Source: Porphyromonas pasteri (GTDB taxonomy: Bacteria > Bacteroidota > Bacteroidia > Bacteroidales > Porphyromonadaceae). Taken from it: DNA of 64,000 bases. Where the stretch lies: the NCBI RefSeq assembly GCF_014647755.1, contig NZ_BMPU01000002.1, forward strand, positions 1-64,000, written 5' to 3'. A program made the position numbers and the translations under genes. Each line of letters opens with the position of its first letter. Position 1 is the stretch's first letter. The notes under the pieces were generated by a model that saw nothing but the letters and a program-made list of their open reading frames with translations, was not told the origin of the DNA and ran no database searches. Positions 9,243-18,818 of this stretch are shown one piece after another.

Positions 9243-9256
9243 AGAGGGAGGGAGCG

Positions 9257-10015
9257 TTAGTTGAACGCTTCGATGATGGGGAGGAACTTCTCTACGCTGA
9301 GTGAAGCGCCACCGATGAGACCACCGTCGACGTCGGGCTGAGAGAAGAGTTCCTTAGCGTTAGCAGCATTGCAGCTACCACCGTAGAGGATCGTGCAGTC
9401 TTCAGCGACCTGAGCACCGTACTTCTTAGCGATGAGGCTACGGATGTGAGCGTGGATCTCCTGAGCCTGAGCCGAGGAAGCGGTGAGGCCCGTACCGATA
9501 GCCCAGACGGGTTCGTAAGCGAGGACGACCTTACCGAAGTCTTCAGCAGAGAGAGAGAATACGGCTTCTTCGAGCTGCTGCTCTACGACTTCGAAGTGCT
9601 TGCCAGCTTCGCGCTCTTCCTTGACTTCGCCGATGCAGAAGATAGGAGCGAGGCCTTCAGCGAGAGCCAGACGTACCTTATCCGTGAGGATAGCACCATC
9701 TTCGTGGTAGTAAGCACGACGCTCAGAGTGGCCGAGGATGACGTAGCGCGCACCCGTCGAAGCGACCTGTGCAGCAGAGACTTCACCCGTGTAAGCACCT
9801 TCAGCCTTGTCAGCGCAGTTCTCAGCAGCGATAGCTACGGGGCTACCTTCAGCTTCCTTAGCGATAGATGCGAGGTGGATGAAGGGGGCACCGATGATGA
9901 CGTCACAGTGGAGGGACTTGCCAGCGAGGGCAGCCTTGAGTTCGCCGATGAAGGAGATCCCTTCGCTGAGGGTCTTGTTCATCTTCCAGTTACCGGCGAC
10001 GATATTCTTTCTCAT
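9257..10015 (-). CDS. tpiA: Triosephosphate isomerase
   Basis: The 252-residue enzyme interconverts dihydroxyacetone phosphate and glyceraldehyde 3-phosphate in glycolysis. Key pieces are GNWKMN (Lys11), GHSERR (electrophilic His) and [11 protein letters not shown] (catalytic Glu), with GGAS near the C-terminus. The frame extends upstream to 10138, but [11 protein letters not shown] at 10015 is the canonical start. It lies 20 bases after the DoxX-like gene in the same operon. Confidence 0.96.
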   Translation of the reverse strand: MRKNIVAGNWKMNKTLSEGISFIGELKAALAGKSLHCDVIIGAPFIHLASIAKEAEGSPVAIAAENCADKAEGAYTGEVSAAQVASTGARYVILGHSERRAYYHEDGAILTDKVRLALAEGLAPIFCIGEVKEEREAGKHFEVVEQQLEEAVFSLSAEDFGKVVLAYEPVWAIGTGLTASSAQAQEIHAHIRSLIAKKYGAQVAEDCTILYGGSCNAANAKELFSQPDVDGGLIGGASLSVEKFLPIIEAFN

Positions 10016-10035
10016 TGTTACTTTGATAAAGAGGA

Positions 10036-11328
10036 TTATTTGGTTAAATGTAAACGCTTCTTGATGTGCAGATGGACGGTGAGGTGGAGCTTTCTCGCCC
10101 AAAAGCGGAGGAAGGCTAAGAGCTGCAGTGCAGCCCACGCCCAGAGGAGGTAGGTGCGCGTCGCAGAGGGGCCGTGAGGCTGCATCTGGGGCAGACTACG
10201 GAGGTAAGTGCTGACGCCCTCGACGGAGGGGAAGTCAGCGTAGGCGCGCTTATCGATGATCTTACCGTCACGCAGGACGACGAGCCCTGGCTGTGAGCGG
10301 ATGATGGTACGTATCGGAGTGGCATCGAGCTGGAGCATCGGATAGGAGGCTCCTGTAAGATAACGCCACTGAGCTATCTCTTCGCTCGTCGAGGCGGTGA
10401 CGCCATAGAAGGGATAGCCTAAGCGGCTGGCCTCTTCGTGGAGTTCGCTGATCTCATCAAGCACGGCTTGGCTCGCCGTACGCCATGAGGGAGAGAGGAG
10501 AAGGAGCGTGATCCCCTCGGAGTCGAGGAGCGTCGAGACGGCAGGCTCACCCAGACTATCGATGGGATTGAAGTCGTAGCGAGGCTTATAGCTTGCCAGG
10601 TCTGCTGCCTGACGTGCCTCGACAAAGGTCCACGTGCTATCGGGGAGGGCCGAGGCTTCGAAAGCCTTCGTCTTGCCGTCCTTCGAGTAGATGTACTTCG
10701 TAGCGCCGAGGAGTACACGCTGCAGAGAGGCTTCTTCCTTTGCGATGGCCTCACGGAGGTTCGTCCCTACGGCATAGGGACGGAAGTCAATGTAAGGCAG
10801 GTGACGGTAGTTCTCCGCCATGAAGTAGATGATCCCGACGACAGAGAGCACAGCAGGCACCCAGCGCTCACGGCGCGAATAGAGGTGGCGCAGCGCTCGG
10901 GCATCGCGCAGGACGAGGATGGAGAGCGGGAGGAGAACGACGTTCTTGAGGAAGCTCTCCAGGTGGGTCAGCTGGATCGCATCACCGAAGCAACCACAGT
11001 CGGAGATGGGGTTAGCGATGAGCGTGTAGAGCGTCACGGCCGTCATCACCAGCATGAAGAGCACGGAGAGACGAGCGCAGAACTTGCGATACACCCCCAT
11101 AAGCAGGAAAGCCCCGAGCAGGAACTCGGAGCCACACAGCACGAAGGATAGCGCCAGCGTGATGGTCTCGGCGCCCGCTGAAGCAGGGCTGAGAATCGGG
11201 GTGAGATACTGCGAGATCTTCAGCGCGGTACCCACGGGATCGACGGCCTTCAGAAGGCCAGAGCCCACGAAGACGAGCCCCACGATGACGCGGGCTACTT
11301 CGGCGAGGGTATGACGCACATGGATCAC
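10036..11328 (-). CDS. DoxX/MauE-like membrane protein with C-terminal thioredoxin-like domain (BT_3928-type)
   Basis: The 430-residue protein starts with a DoxX/MauE-like four-helix membrane region (about residues 1-150, [14 protein letters not shown] and [15 protein letters not shown]). A periplasmic portion follows, with a thioredoxin-like segment (about 255-370, [13 protein letters not shown] and [13 protein letters not shown]) that lacks a CxxC pair. A further hydrophobic segment lies near the C-terminus ([17 protein letters not shown]). Families with this membrane domain often act in quinone or thiol redox. Its start overlaps the DUF1599 stop by 4 bases, so the two are probably coupled. 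The exact function is unknown. Confidence 0.8.
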   Translation of the reverse strand: MIHVRHTLAEVARVIVGLVFVGSGLLKAVDPVGTALKISQYLTPILSPASAGAETITLALSFVLCGSEFLLGAFLLMGVYRKFCARLSVLFMLVMTAVTLYTLIANPISDCGCFGDAIQLTHLESFLKNVVLLPLSILVLRDARALRHLYSRRERWVPAVLSVVGIIYFMAENYRHLPYIDFRPYAVGTNLREAIAKEEASLQRVLLGATKYIYSKDGKTKAFEASALPDSTWTFVEARQAADLASYKPRYDFNPIDSLGEPAVSTLLDSEGITLLLLSPSWRTASQAVLDEISELHEEASRLGYPFYGVTASTSEEIAQWRYLTGASYPMLQLDATPIRTIIRSQPGLVVLRDGKIIDKRAYADFPSVEGVSTYLRSLPQMQPHGPSATRTYLLWAWAALQLLAFLRFWARKLHLTVHLHIKKRLHLTK

Positions 11329-11882
11329 GCTGCGGGGAGGGTAAGCTTGATGAGGCAGAAGATGGCGTAGTTCACCATATCCATATAGTTAGCTTCGACA
11401 CCCTCCGAGACGAAGGTCTCGCCCTGCAGATCCTCGATCTGCTTGGTGCGATGGATCTTCGAGAGGATGAGGTCGGTCATAGAGGTCACCCGCATATTGC
11501 GCCACACCTCACCGTAATCGTGGTTCTTGGCGAGCATGAGCTGCAGGGTCTTCTCTGCACAGCGATCATAAGCCTCGAGGGCCTCCTCCACGCTCATATC
11601 TGGGCTGGAGACAGCGCCACGCTCGAGCTGGATCATACCGATGAGCCCGTAGTTGACGATGCCGATGAACTCAGGCTCGATGCCCTCGTCGACGGCAGCA
11701 TGCCCGCGCATCTGGATACCACGGATGCGCTCAGCCTTGATATAGATCTGATCTGTGAGGGACTCTGGGCGGAGGATACGCCACGCCGCACCGTAGTCGT
11801 GGAGCTTCTTCGCGAAGAGCTCCCGACAGGTACGGAGGATGGTACGGCACTCCTGCTCGGTGCTATTGATACGGGCTTCCAT
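11325..11882 (-). CDS. DUF1599 protein with internal duplication
   Basis: The 185-residue cytoplasmic protein is made of two similar halves. The first has HDYGAAWRILRPESLTDQI and later VNYGLIGMIQLE; the second has HDYGEVWRNMRVTSMTDLI and VNYAIFCLIKL. This is typical of DUF1599, and the all-helical pattern recalls MazG-like nucleotide pyrophosphatases, though this is inference. It lies 17 bases after lon and overlaps the DoxX-like gene by 4 bases, in one minus-strand operon. No experimental function is known to me. Confidence 0.8.
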   Translation of the reverse strand: MEARINSTEQECRTILRTCRELFAKKLHDYGAAWRILRPESLTDQIYIKAERIRGIQMRGHAAVDEGIEPEFIGIVNYGLIGMIQLERGAVSSPDMSVEEALEAYDRCAEKTLQLMLAKNHDYGEVWRNMRVTSMTDLILSKIHRTKQIEDLQGETFVSEGVEANYMDMVNYAIFCLIKLTLPAA

Positions 11883-11899
11883 AGAGCTACAAAGTTAGT

Positions 11900-14353
11900 C
11901 TACTTTGCCTTATCCACGATTTCGTCGAGCAGAGCGAAGTCAAGGACCTCGGTGATCTCGTCCACATAGTGGAAGTTCAGCCCCTCGAGATAATGCTCGT
12001 TGATCTCAAGGATATCCTTCTCGTTCTCACGGCAGAGGATGATATCCGTGATGCCTGAGCGCTTAGCAGCGAGGATCTTCTCCTTGATACCACCGACGGG
12101 CAGGACCTTACCACGCAGGGTGATCTCCCCGGTCATCGCCAGGTGGGCACGCACACGGCGGCGGGTCATAGCGGAGACAAGCGAGGTGACCATCGTGATA
12201 CCTGCGCTGGGGCCATCCTTGGGAATAGCGCCCTCGGGTACGTGGATGTGGATCTCTTGATCCTTGAGCGCCTCGAGGTCGACGCCGAGCTGGGTAGCGT
12301 GAGCGCGGATATAGCTGAGGGCAATGGTAGCGGACTCCTTCATCACATCACCGAGGCTACCGGTGAGGATGAGCTTACCCGACTGCCCTGGCTGAAGGCT
12401 GCTCTCGACGAAGAGGATCTCCCCACCGACGCTGGTCCAGGCCAGACCGACGACGACACCTGCGTGCTCGTTGCCCTGATACTTGTCGCGCGAATAGACG
12501 GTCTTGCCGAGGTACTCACGTACGAGCTCGGGGGTGATGGACTCGGGGAGCTGCTCCTCGGCTGCGGTAGCCCAAGCGAGCTTACGCATGACAGCAGCGA
12601 TCTGCTTCGTCAGGGAGCGCACGCCGCTCTCACGAGTGTACTCCTCGATGATGAGATCGAGAGCACCGGGGGCGAAGTGGATATCCTCCACCTTGAGCCC
12701 GTGCTCCTTGGCTTCCTTGGGTACGAGGTGCTGCTCGGCGATCTTCAGCTTCTCCTCTGCGATGTAGCCCGTGACTTCGATGAGCTCCATACGGTCACGC
12801 AGGGCGGAGGGGATGGCAGAGATATTATTCGCCGTAGCGATGAAGAGGACCTTCGAGAGGTCGTAGTCGATGTCGAGATAGTTATCGTGGAAGGCGGTAT
12901 TCTGCTCGGGGTCGAGGACTTCCAAGAGAGCCGATGCGGGGTCGCCCTTGTGGTCGTCAGCGAGCTTGTCGATCTCGTCGAGGACGAAGACGGGGTTCGA
13001 CGTGCCAGCCTTCTGCAGGCTCTGTATGATACGCCCGCTCATCGCACCGATGTAGGTACGACGGTGACCGCGGATCTCAGCCTCATCATGCACCCCACCG
13101 AGGGAGATACGCACGTACTTACGTCCGAGGCTCTCTGCGATGCTACGCCCGAGGGAGGTCTTACCTACCCCTGGAGGGCCATAGAGGCAGAGGATGGGGG
13201 ACTTCATATCGCCCTTGAGCTTCAGTACCGCCAGGTGCTCGAGGATACGCTCCTTGACGCGGTCGAGGCCATAGTGCTCGCGGTCAAGGATCTCCTTCGC
13301 GCCCTTGAGGTCGAAGTTATCCTGACTGAAGACACCCCAAGGCAGCTCGAGGATCGTGCGCAGATACTGCATCTGGATCGAGAAGTCGGGGCTCTGCGGA
13401 TTGAGGCGCTCGGCCTTGCGAAGCTCCTTCTCATAGATCTCAGCGACGGCTTCGCTCCAGAGCTTTTCCTTGCCCTTCTTGCGAAGCTCTTCGATCTCGT
13501 CATCGGCGCTGGGGCCAGTGCCGAGCTCCTCCTGGATGGTACGCATCTGCTGCTGGAGGAAGTACTCACGCTGCTGCTGATCCATCTCACGGCGCGTGCG
13601 GTTGAGGATCTCCTCACGCAGCGAGGACTCGGAGATCTGGTCATGCAGACGACCGAGCACATAGACCGCACGGTCGTAGATACTATCCATCTCGAGGAGC
13701 TTCTGACGATCCTCCATGCTGAGCTGGAGGAGTGAGCCTGCCAGATGAACGATATAAGCGCGATTCTTCAGCCCACGGATCGTGTCGCGGAAGCCATTGG
13801 GTGCATTCGGCGCCAGACGATCCAAGAGCCCTAAGAGGCGCTCATGAATGAGCTCCACCGTCACCTTGTACTCCTCTTCCTTATCCGCTGCGGGGAGGCT
13901 ATCCTCGAGCAGGTGGACACGCCCCATGAGATAGGGATCGTCCATGGTCAGGTGCTGGAGACTGAAGCGCTGACGACCACGAAGGATGGCAGAGAGCTCA
14001 CCCGTGGGCAGCTCGACGATCTGGGAGACCTCGACGATAGTACCTACCGTGAAGAGGTCGCTGAGCTGGGGATCCTCGACATTGGCGTCACGCTGGGTGA
14101 CGACACCGAAGCAGCGCTCACGTATCTCTGACTGTCGGATGACCTGCATCGACTTCCTGCGGCCCACGAGGATGGGCACCACCGTACCAGGTAAGATGGA
14201 CATATTGCGCAGGGCAATGAGGGGGAACTCCTTGGCCTGCTCCTCGGGCTTAAGTGCGAAGGTCTCATCCTCCTCGTAGGTACCCAATATGGGCAGGGAC
14301 AGTGCTTGCAGTTCTTCGGGTGACATTTCGTCAGATTTATTTTGTTTGCTCAT
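11900..14353 (-). CDS. lon: ATP-dependent protease Lon
   Basis: The 817-residue protein has the Lon N-terminal substrate domain ([14 protein letters not shown]), a central coiled coil ([13 protein letters not shown]), the AAA ATPase (Walker [10 protein letters not shown], Walker [10 protein letters not shown]) and the C-terminal protease with the Ser-Lys dyad ([10 protein letters not shown] and [12 protein letters not shown]). It degrades misfolded and regulatory proteins in the cytoplasm. The frame is open to 14473, but [11 protein letters not shown] at 14353 is the expected start and leaves 70 bases after gldH. It is followed by the DUF1599 gene after 17 bases. Confidence 0.97.
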   Translation of the reverse strand: MSKQNKSDEMSPEELQALSLPILGTYEEDETFALKPEEQAKEFPLIALRNMSILPGTVVPILVGRRKSMQVIRQSEIRERCFGVVTQRDANVEDPQLSDLFTVGTIVEVSQIVELPTGELSAILRGRQRFSLQHLTMDDPYLMGRVHLLEDSLPAADKEEEYKVTVELIHERLLGLLDRLAPNAPNGFRDTIRGLKNRAYIVHLAGSLLQLSMEDRQKLLEMDSIYDRAVYVLGRLHDQISESSLREEILNRTRREMDQQQREYFLQQQMRTIQEELGTGPSADDEIEELRKKGKEKLWSEAVAEIYEKELRKAERLNPQSPDFSIQMQYLRTILELPWGVFSQDNFDLKGAKEILDREHYGLDRVKERILEHLAVLKLKGDMKSPILCLYGPPGVGKTSLGRSIAESLGRKYVRISLGGVHDEAEIRGHRRTYIGAMSGRIIQSLQKAGTSNPVFVLDEIDKLADDHKGDPASALLEVLDPEQNTAFHDNYLDIDYDLSKVLFIATANNISAIPSALRDRMELIEVTGYIAEEKLKIAEQHLVPKEAKEHGLKVEDIHFAPGALDLIIEEYTRESGVRSLTKQIAAVMRKLAWATAAEEQLPESITPELVREYLGKTVYSRDKYQGNEHAGVVVGLAWTSVGGEILFVESSLQPGQSGKLILTGSLGDVMKESATIALSYIRAHATQLGVDLEALKDQEIHIHVPEGAIPKDGPSAGITMVTSLVSAMTRRRVRAHLAMTGEITLRGKVLPVGGIKEKILAAKRSGITDIILCRENEKDILEINEHYLEGLNFHYVDEITEVLDFALLDEIVDKAK

Positions 14354-14423
14354 TCTATGTGTAGAGGTATGGAGGCGGTCGTCGGGGCATATTCCCCTAC
14401 CGCCTATATCTAAATTACAGCTA

Positions 14424-14936
14424 CTACTCGGCCCGTAGCTCTGCGGTGTGTAGCCCGATAGCAGCCACCCCACTGAGGGGGATGGTATCCAGCGGACGCA
14501 CCTCCAGAGAGAAGAGGCCAGTGTAAGGAGCTTGCAAAGGGCGTGCCAAAGGCAGGACGAACTCGTGGTACAGCGCCCCTGGGCGCTTCCAATCTCCAGC
14601 CGTCGCAGCGAAGTCTACCTGCAGTGTGTCGCGTCGCAGGATCGTCTCATCCTGTCGGAGCCTTACCTCCATACGCGCTCGAGGGCGGTCGAGACGGCTA
14701 TCCATACGCAGGACGATCTCACCAGTGAAGGTCGTCGTGCGATCGGGGAAGAGGAGATCAAAGCTATAGGTCGTGCGGGGCTTCCACACGCCACCAGCGG
14801 GCTGCTCGAAGGCATAGTAATCCCTCGCTCCACCCGTCTCCTGCTGACACCCCACGAGGGGGAGTAGGAGGGAGAGGCCGAGGAGTGCACGCCGTAGTGG
14901 ACGCCCTATATAATAATGTAGTGAAGGGGTGCGCAT
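14424..14936 (-). CDS. gldH: GldH-family lipoprotein
   Basis: The 170-residue lipoprotein has a signal peptide ending in LLPLVGCQQ, so Cys30 or so would be lipidated. The mature part (YYAFEQPAGGVWKP near the start, and PLDTIPLSGVAAIGL near the end) matches the GldH family. GldH is needed for gliding in Flavobacterium but is also kept in non-gliding Bacteroidales, where its role is unclear. Its ATG directly follows the ricT stop codon (TAGATG), so translation is probably coupled. Lon follows after 70 bases. Confidence 0.82.
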   Translation of the reverse strand: MRTPSLHYYIGRPLRRALLGLSLLLPLVGCQQETGGARDYYAFEQPAGGVWKPRTTYSFDLLFPDRTTTFTGEIVLRMDSRLDRPRARMEVRLRQDETILRRDTLQVDFAATAGDWKRPGALYHEFVLPLARPLQAPYTGLFSLEVRPLDTIPLSGVAAIGLHTAELRAE

Positions 14937-16250
14937 CTATCCCTTGTCTTCGGCTGAGGTCTCGGGACGTGGACGGCGGATACGTTGCTGCCCACCCTCA
15001 CCTGTGGACTCCGTGCGAGGAGTGCGAGGGCTACGGAACTGCCGTACCTGTGGACGCTCTCCGCTATTACCCCTACCCGCCTCATCACTGGGGCGAGCCG
15101 AGCGCTCACGGCGAGCGCCTTGGTCACCGCTACGACGGCCACCACGAGAGTCGCCACCACGGCGACCACCACGGCGCTCTCTGTCGAAGCGCGTCAGACT
15201 GTTGTCGGCAAGGATATCGCTGGAGCGCGAGGAGCGACGCTCTTCGCCTGCATCGGCCTCGAGGTGCTCGGGGCGCTCGCCACGGCGGTTGAGGCTGATG
15301 ACCTCAAAGGCGCGCTCGGCGGAGATCGTCACCAGACGTACCGGCGCATTGCGCACCGTGCTATAGGTGACCTGACGCTGGAAGTGGTCGGTCTTGAAGT
15401 GATAGTAGCTGTCGGAGCTGGTCTCGAGGACGACCTCACGGTCGGGCAGGCTGCGCTGAGCTTCGGCATAGGCATTGACCTCGAAGTTCATACAGCATTT
15501 GATCTTCCCACACTGCCCCGTGAGCTTCTGCGGATTCATCGTGATATCCTGTACACGGGCAGCCCCCGTACTCACCGAGGAGAAGGTCGTCATCCACGAG
15601 GAGCAGCAGAGCTGACGGCCACAGGGGCCGATACCCCCGATGCGACCAGCCTCTTGGCGAGCGCCGATCTGCTTCATCTCGATGCGTACGTGGAAGGTAT
15701 CTGCGAGCACACGGATGAGCTGGCGGAAGTCCACACGCCCGTCAGCGATGTAGTAGAAGATCGCCTTGTTGCCATCGCCCTGATATTCGACGTCCCCGAT
15801 CTTCATATCGAGGCCCAGCGAAGAGGCGATCTGTCGAGCCTGGATCATCGTCGGCTCTTCACGGCGCTTGGCTTCCTCCCAGCGCTCGAGGTCACCAGGG
15901 CGGGCGACGCGGTAGACGTGGAGGAACTCACCCTTGTCGGGGCGATAGCGATGGTTCTTCATCGCCAGCTCAGCGAGCTTACCAGTGAGGGTCACCTCGC
16001 CGATGTCGTGACCCGTCGTCGATTCGACGGCGACGATATCGCCTTTATAGAGGTCGATTCGCTCAGTATTGAGATAGTAGCCCTTGCGGGTATTCTTGAA
16101 TTGCACTTCGACCAAGTCGGAGCTCTGCAGTGACTCGGGGATATCGTTCAGCCAGTCATAGGAGCTCATCTGGTTCCTGTCACAGCCTTCACAGCCTCCG
16201 GGGGTCATCGCACAGCAGCCGAGATTGGCCGTTGTGGTCTTATAGTCCAT
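14937..16250 (-). CDS. ricT: PSP1/RicT-family protein
   Basis: The 437-residue protein has the PSP1 domain in its middle (GDVEYQGDGNKAIFYY to about IEMKQIGARQEAG), with the family's cysteine motifs GPCGRQLCC and CGKIKCC that can bind Fe-S in RicT of Bacillus. The N-terminus adds CCAMTPGGCEGC, another cysteine cluster. The last 110 residues are Arg/Gly-rich and probably disordered or RNA-binding. It heads the ricT-gldH-lon group on the minus strand. The B. subtilis homologue modulates RNA processing; the role in this organism is unknown. Confidence 0.88.
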   Translation of the reverse strand: MDYKTTTANLGCCAMTPGGCEGCDRNQMSSYDWLNDIPESLQSSDLVEVQFKNTRKGYYLNTERIDLYKGDIVAVESTTGHDIGEVTLTGKLAELAMKNHRYRPDKGEFLHVYRVARPGDLERWEEAKRREEPTMIQARQIASSLGLDMKIGDVEYQGDGNKAIFYYIADGRVDFRQLIRVLADTFHVRIEMKQIGARQEAGRIGGIGPCGRQLCCSSWMTTFSSVSTGAARVQDITMNPQKLTGQCGKIKCCMNFEVNAYAEAQRSLPDREVVLETSSDSYYHFKTDHFQRQVTYSTVRNAPVRLVTISAERAFEVISLNRRGERPEHLEADAGEERRSSRSSDILADNSLTRFDRERRGGRRGGDSRGGRRSGDQGARRERSARPSDEAGRGNSGERPQVRQFRSPRTPRTESTGEGGQQRIRRPRPETSAEDKG

Positions 16251-16582
16251 TGATTATCGTTTCGCTTGCGGGGGAGCAAGGCCACGCTTTGACATCTGCT
16301 CTCCCTATATATATATAATGTATCGGAGACACTCCGAGAGGCGAAGGACTCGCCGGCGGAGGGTTCCTACGGAAAGGTGGTGCTCTATGGGTGGAGGAAG
16401 TCGCTCTGCAGCCCGACAATAGGGCTCACAGAAAGGGGCTTCTCTATCACCGAAGCCCAAGCTAACCACCTCCACGGATGTATAAGCACCCAAACAAAGG
16501 TACTCAAATTCTGCCCTTCGAGCCCTTTCCGGCCCAGCGCACGGCTACCATATCGAGGCATAAGCGACTGATCGTCAATATA

Positions 16583-16945
16583 GCTCCCCTATATACCTCA
16601 CCGAAGAGATACACAAGCCCTTCACCTTATAGCGAGTATTTTTCTTATCCAGCGGAAGGAAAAGTACCATTCTCGTGAAGAAAAAAGCGCCTTCACGTAG
16701 TGCTTTTCCTCTGCCTACGCACGTAGTCTTAAAGACCAGGCACGTCAGTCCAAATATCCACGTACGTAGATATTAGAGCCACGTACGTAGTCCAAAGTTA
16801 TCTACCACTCGTCCATAACTTTTATCCCTACGCGGAGCAACAACCGAATATAGGTCACTGCACAATGCTATATAGCTTCGCACCGAAAGCTATATAGAAA
16901 TTGTTCCAAAGCTATATAGCTTTCTTCACCATCCTATATAACTCT
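16583..16945 (+). repeat. Intergenic repeat element, copy E3 (phased palindromes)
   Basis: Third full copy, between divergent ricT and the barrel gene. CACGTA-type sites are centred at about 16722, 16743, 16765 and 16786 (21, 22, 21). A 63-base gap leads to five TATATA-core sites at about 16849, 16871, 16893, 16915 and 16937. It continues 65 bases later into an AGTACT-core array (16996-17103), making a composite. In 16251-16582 I see only an AT-rich CTATATATATATAATGTA stretch near 16306 and no gene. Confidence 0.85.
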
Positions 16946-16995
16946 ACCCATACGAAGCACACTCTAAAACCAGCAGATAAGGGGAGGCGAAAAGC

Positions 16996-17103
16996 AACCA
17001 GTACTGGTCATTCATCCGACCAGTACTACTACGCATCAGTGACCAGTACTGGTTCGCGCGCTGACCAGTACTACTCCGATCGGCGACCAGTACTGGTCAC
17101 TTT
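16996..17103. repeat. Array 1: five ACCAGTACTGGT-type palindromes at 22-bp pitch
   Basis: Five near-perfect palindromes with core AGTACT are centred at about 17002, 17024, 17047, 17069 and 17091 (spacing 22, 23, 22, 22). Units 1, 3 and 5 are full palindromes; units 2 and 4 have a changed right arm (AGTACTACT). A pyrimidine tract (TTTTCACCCCTCG) follows, as at the other arrays. It lies about 140 bases upstream of the barrel-gene promoter. Confidence 0.88.
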
Positions 17104-17243
17104 TCACCCCTCGCAAAGGTGCATACACACGCACGCTACATAGGGTGCTCTTTTCTCGGCAGAAAAGCTCCTCCAGCGACTTCCCATATATACGATACCA
17201 GCATCAGGATGCGTTTTATCCGAGGCTGAATAATTGAAGAATA

Positions 17244-17274
17244 TTTGCACATTCGTTAAATATCTCTAATTTTG
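17244..17274 (+). promoter_or_regulatory. Promoter of first barrel gene
   Basis: TTTG (17244-17247), 19 bases, then TAATTTTG (17267-17274) form a full Bacteroidetes -33/-7 promoter 51 bases before the ATG. Confidence 0.8.
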
Positions 17275-17325
17275 CAGCTCGACTTCGGCATGTTGCCGTG
17301 GTCTCTAACATAGAAAGAAACGAAT

Positions 17326-17904
17326 ATGAAGAAGCTATTTTTTGCCGCCTTCGCTCTCGTTGCAGGCGTGCTCTCTGCTCAGGCTCAGACGGCCATCAAC
17401 CCTCGTATCGAAGTAGGTGCTAACTTTGCTCGTGGTATCAGCAAGGTAGGTAGCGTCACCGCTGACTCTAAGGTCCGCACCGGCTTCCGCGCCAGCGTTG
17501 CTGCCGAAATCGAACTCGCTTCTGGTGTCTACCTCGCTCCTGGTGTAACGTTCCGTCAGGAAGGCTACAAGTATGACAACGGCAATGGCTACGGCCTCAA
17601 CTACATCAGCGTACCCGTTGACCTCGGTATCCGCGTAGGTCTCGGCGACAACCTCGCTGTATCTGTAGAAGCTGGTCCTTCGTTCGCCTACGGTCTCTCT
17701 ACCACGGGTAAGCTCGATGCCTTCAAGACTGGTGCTTACAAGCGCTTCGACATGGGCCTGAACGCTTCTGCTGCTATCGAATACAGCAAGGTTTACCTCC
17801 GTCTCGGTACCGATATCGGTCTGGTCAACGCTCTCAAGGACCCCATCGCTAACACCAGCTACAAGAACGCTTCGTTCTTCGCTGGCGTAGGTTACCGCTT
17901 CTAA
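17326..17904 (+). CDS. Outer-membrane beta-barrel protein, tandem copy 1
   Basis: The 192-residue protein has a signal peptide (MKKLFFAAFALVAGVLSAQA, cleavage before QT). The rest alternates strands with aromatic girdles (EVGANFA, VYLAPGVTF, YISVPVDLGIRVG) and ends in GVGYRF, as expected for an eight-strand barrel of the PorT or OmpX-like type in the outer membrane. It is about 80 per cent identical by eye to the next gene and is followed by an almost identical terminator, so the unit was duplicated. No ligand or partner can be inferred. Confidence 0.85.
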   Translation: MKKLFFAAFALVAGVLSAQAQTAINPRIEVGANFARGISKVGSVTADSKVRTGFRASVAAEIELASGVYLAPGVTFRQEGYKYDNGNGYGLNYISVPVDLGIRVGLGDNLAVSVEAGPSFAYGLSTTGKLDAFKTGAYKRFDMGLNASAAIEYSKVYLRLGTDIGLVNALKDPIANTSYKNASFFAGVGYRF

Positions 17905-17956
17905 GAGCGAGCCATCCGCTAAGGGCACCGGTCGCAAAAGACCTGGCCTAAATACA

Positions 17957-17998
17957 CCTATCCCCACGTCAGTCCGCTGGCGTGGGGATAGGCTTTTT
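17957..17998 (+). terminator. Terminator of barrel copy 1
   Basis: A 12-base stem (17957-17968 with 17981-17992) is followed by CTTTTTG. The same hairpin is repeated after copy 2. Confidence 0.9.
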
Positions 17999-18026
17999 GA
18001 GGGAATAGGCTTTTTTTGTACCTTTG
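17996..18026 (+). promoter_or_regulatory. Promoter of second barrel gene, overlapping upstream terminator tract
   Basis: TTTG (17996-17999), 19 bases, then TACCTTTG (18019-18026). The -33 box is formed by the T run of the preceding terminator, so stop and start signals share bases. Confidence 0.78.
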
Positions 18027-18122
18027 TATATACGCGATATGAAGCACATTTATCTTTAATCCTACGGCCCACTATACTCTGTCGCTATAGTGCCGTAATT
18101 CACCACACAAATAGACACGAAT

Positions 18123-18701
18123 ATGAAGAAGCTATTTTTCGCCGCCTTCGCTCTCGTTGCAGGCGTCCTCTCCGCTCAAGCTCAGACAGAAGTCCATCCT
18201 CGTATCGAAGTAGGCGCTAACTTCGCAAGTGGCGTCCATAAGGTAGTAGGTGCCACCCCCGAATCTAAAGTCCGCTTGGGCTTCCGCGCCGGCCTTGCTG
18301 CCGAAGTCGGGCTCGCCTCTGGCGTCTACCTCGCTCCTGGGGTGACGTTCCGCCAGGAAGGCTTCAAGTACATCTCTGAAGATGGCTACGGTCTCAACTA
18401 CATCAGCGTACCCGTAGACCTCGGTATCCGCGTACCTTTCAGCGAGAACTTCGCTGTATCTGTCGAAGCTGGCCCCTACTTCGCCTACGGTCTCTCTACC
18501 ACGGGTAAGCTCGATGCCTTCAAGGCCGGCATCTACAAGCGCTTCGATATGGGTCTGAACGCCTCTGCCGCTCTTGAATTCAGCAAGGTCTACCTCCGTG
18601 TCGGTACCGACATCGGTATGGTCAATGCCCTCAAGAACAACATCGCTAACACCAGCTATAAGAACGCTTCGTTCTTCGCCGGCGTAGGCCTCCGCTTCTA
18701 A
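18123..18701 (+). CDS. Outer-membrane beta-barrel protein, tandem copy 2
   Basis: The 192-residue paralogue of the preceding gene has the same signal peptide and the same C-terminal pattern (GVGLRF). Differences cluster in what should be surface loops (for example KYISEDGYG against KYDNGNGYG, and VGATPESKVR against GSVTADSKVR). Its own promoter lies in the terminator region of copy 1, leaving a leader of about 90 bases. Loop divergence with conserved strands suggests selection on exposed parts. Function is unknown. Confidence 0.85.
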   Translation: MKKLFFAAFALVAGVLSAQAQTEVHPRIEVGANFASGVHKVVGATPESKVRLGFRAGLAAEVGLASGVYLAPGVTFRQEGFKYISEDGYGLNYISVPVDLGIRVPFSENFAVSVEAGPYFAYGLSTTGKLDAFKAGIYKRFDMGLNASAALEFSKVYLRVGTDIGMVNALKNNIANTSYKNASFFAGVGLRF

Positions 18702-18753
18702 GAGCGAGCCACCCGCTAAGGGTAGAGGTCGCTGAGACCTCGCCTAAATACAT

Positions 18754-18795
18754 CTATCCCCACGTCAGTCCGCTGGCGTGGGGATAGGCTTTTTG
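18754..18795 (+). terminator. Terminator of barrel copy 2
   Basis: An 11-base stem (18754-18764 with 18777-18787) is followed by GCTTTTTG. It duplicates the hairpin at 17957. Confidence 0.9.
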
Positions 18796-18797
18796 TA

Positions 18798-18805
18798 TAT
18801 CTTTG
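18798..18805 (+). promoter_or_regulatory. Promoter -7 box for the APH-fold kinase
   Basis: TATCTTTG lies directly after the terminator T run and 13 bases before the ATG at 18819. That leaves almost no leader for that ATG and makes the in-frame ATG at 18834 an alternative start. Confidence 0.6.
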
Positions 18806-18818
18806 TCGTTACCTACAA

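Noticed and set aside
12143-13735. 530-codon plus-strand frame opposite lon
   Set aside because: It is antisense to conserved Lon motifs and has no recognisable protein pattern; it follows from GC-rich codon use.
14985-16133. 382-codon frame opposite ricT
   Set aside because: It lies fully within the reverse of a conserved gene and lacks a start signal.
16996-17103. Palindrome arrays as CRISPR arrays
   Set aside because: Pitch is 22 bases with palindromic 12-14 base units, too short for repeat plus spacer, and no cas genes are present.
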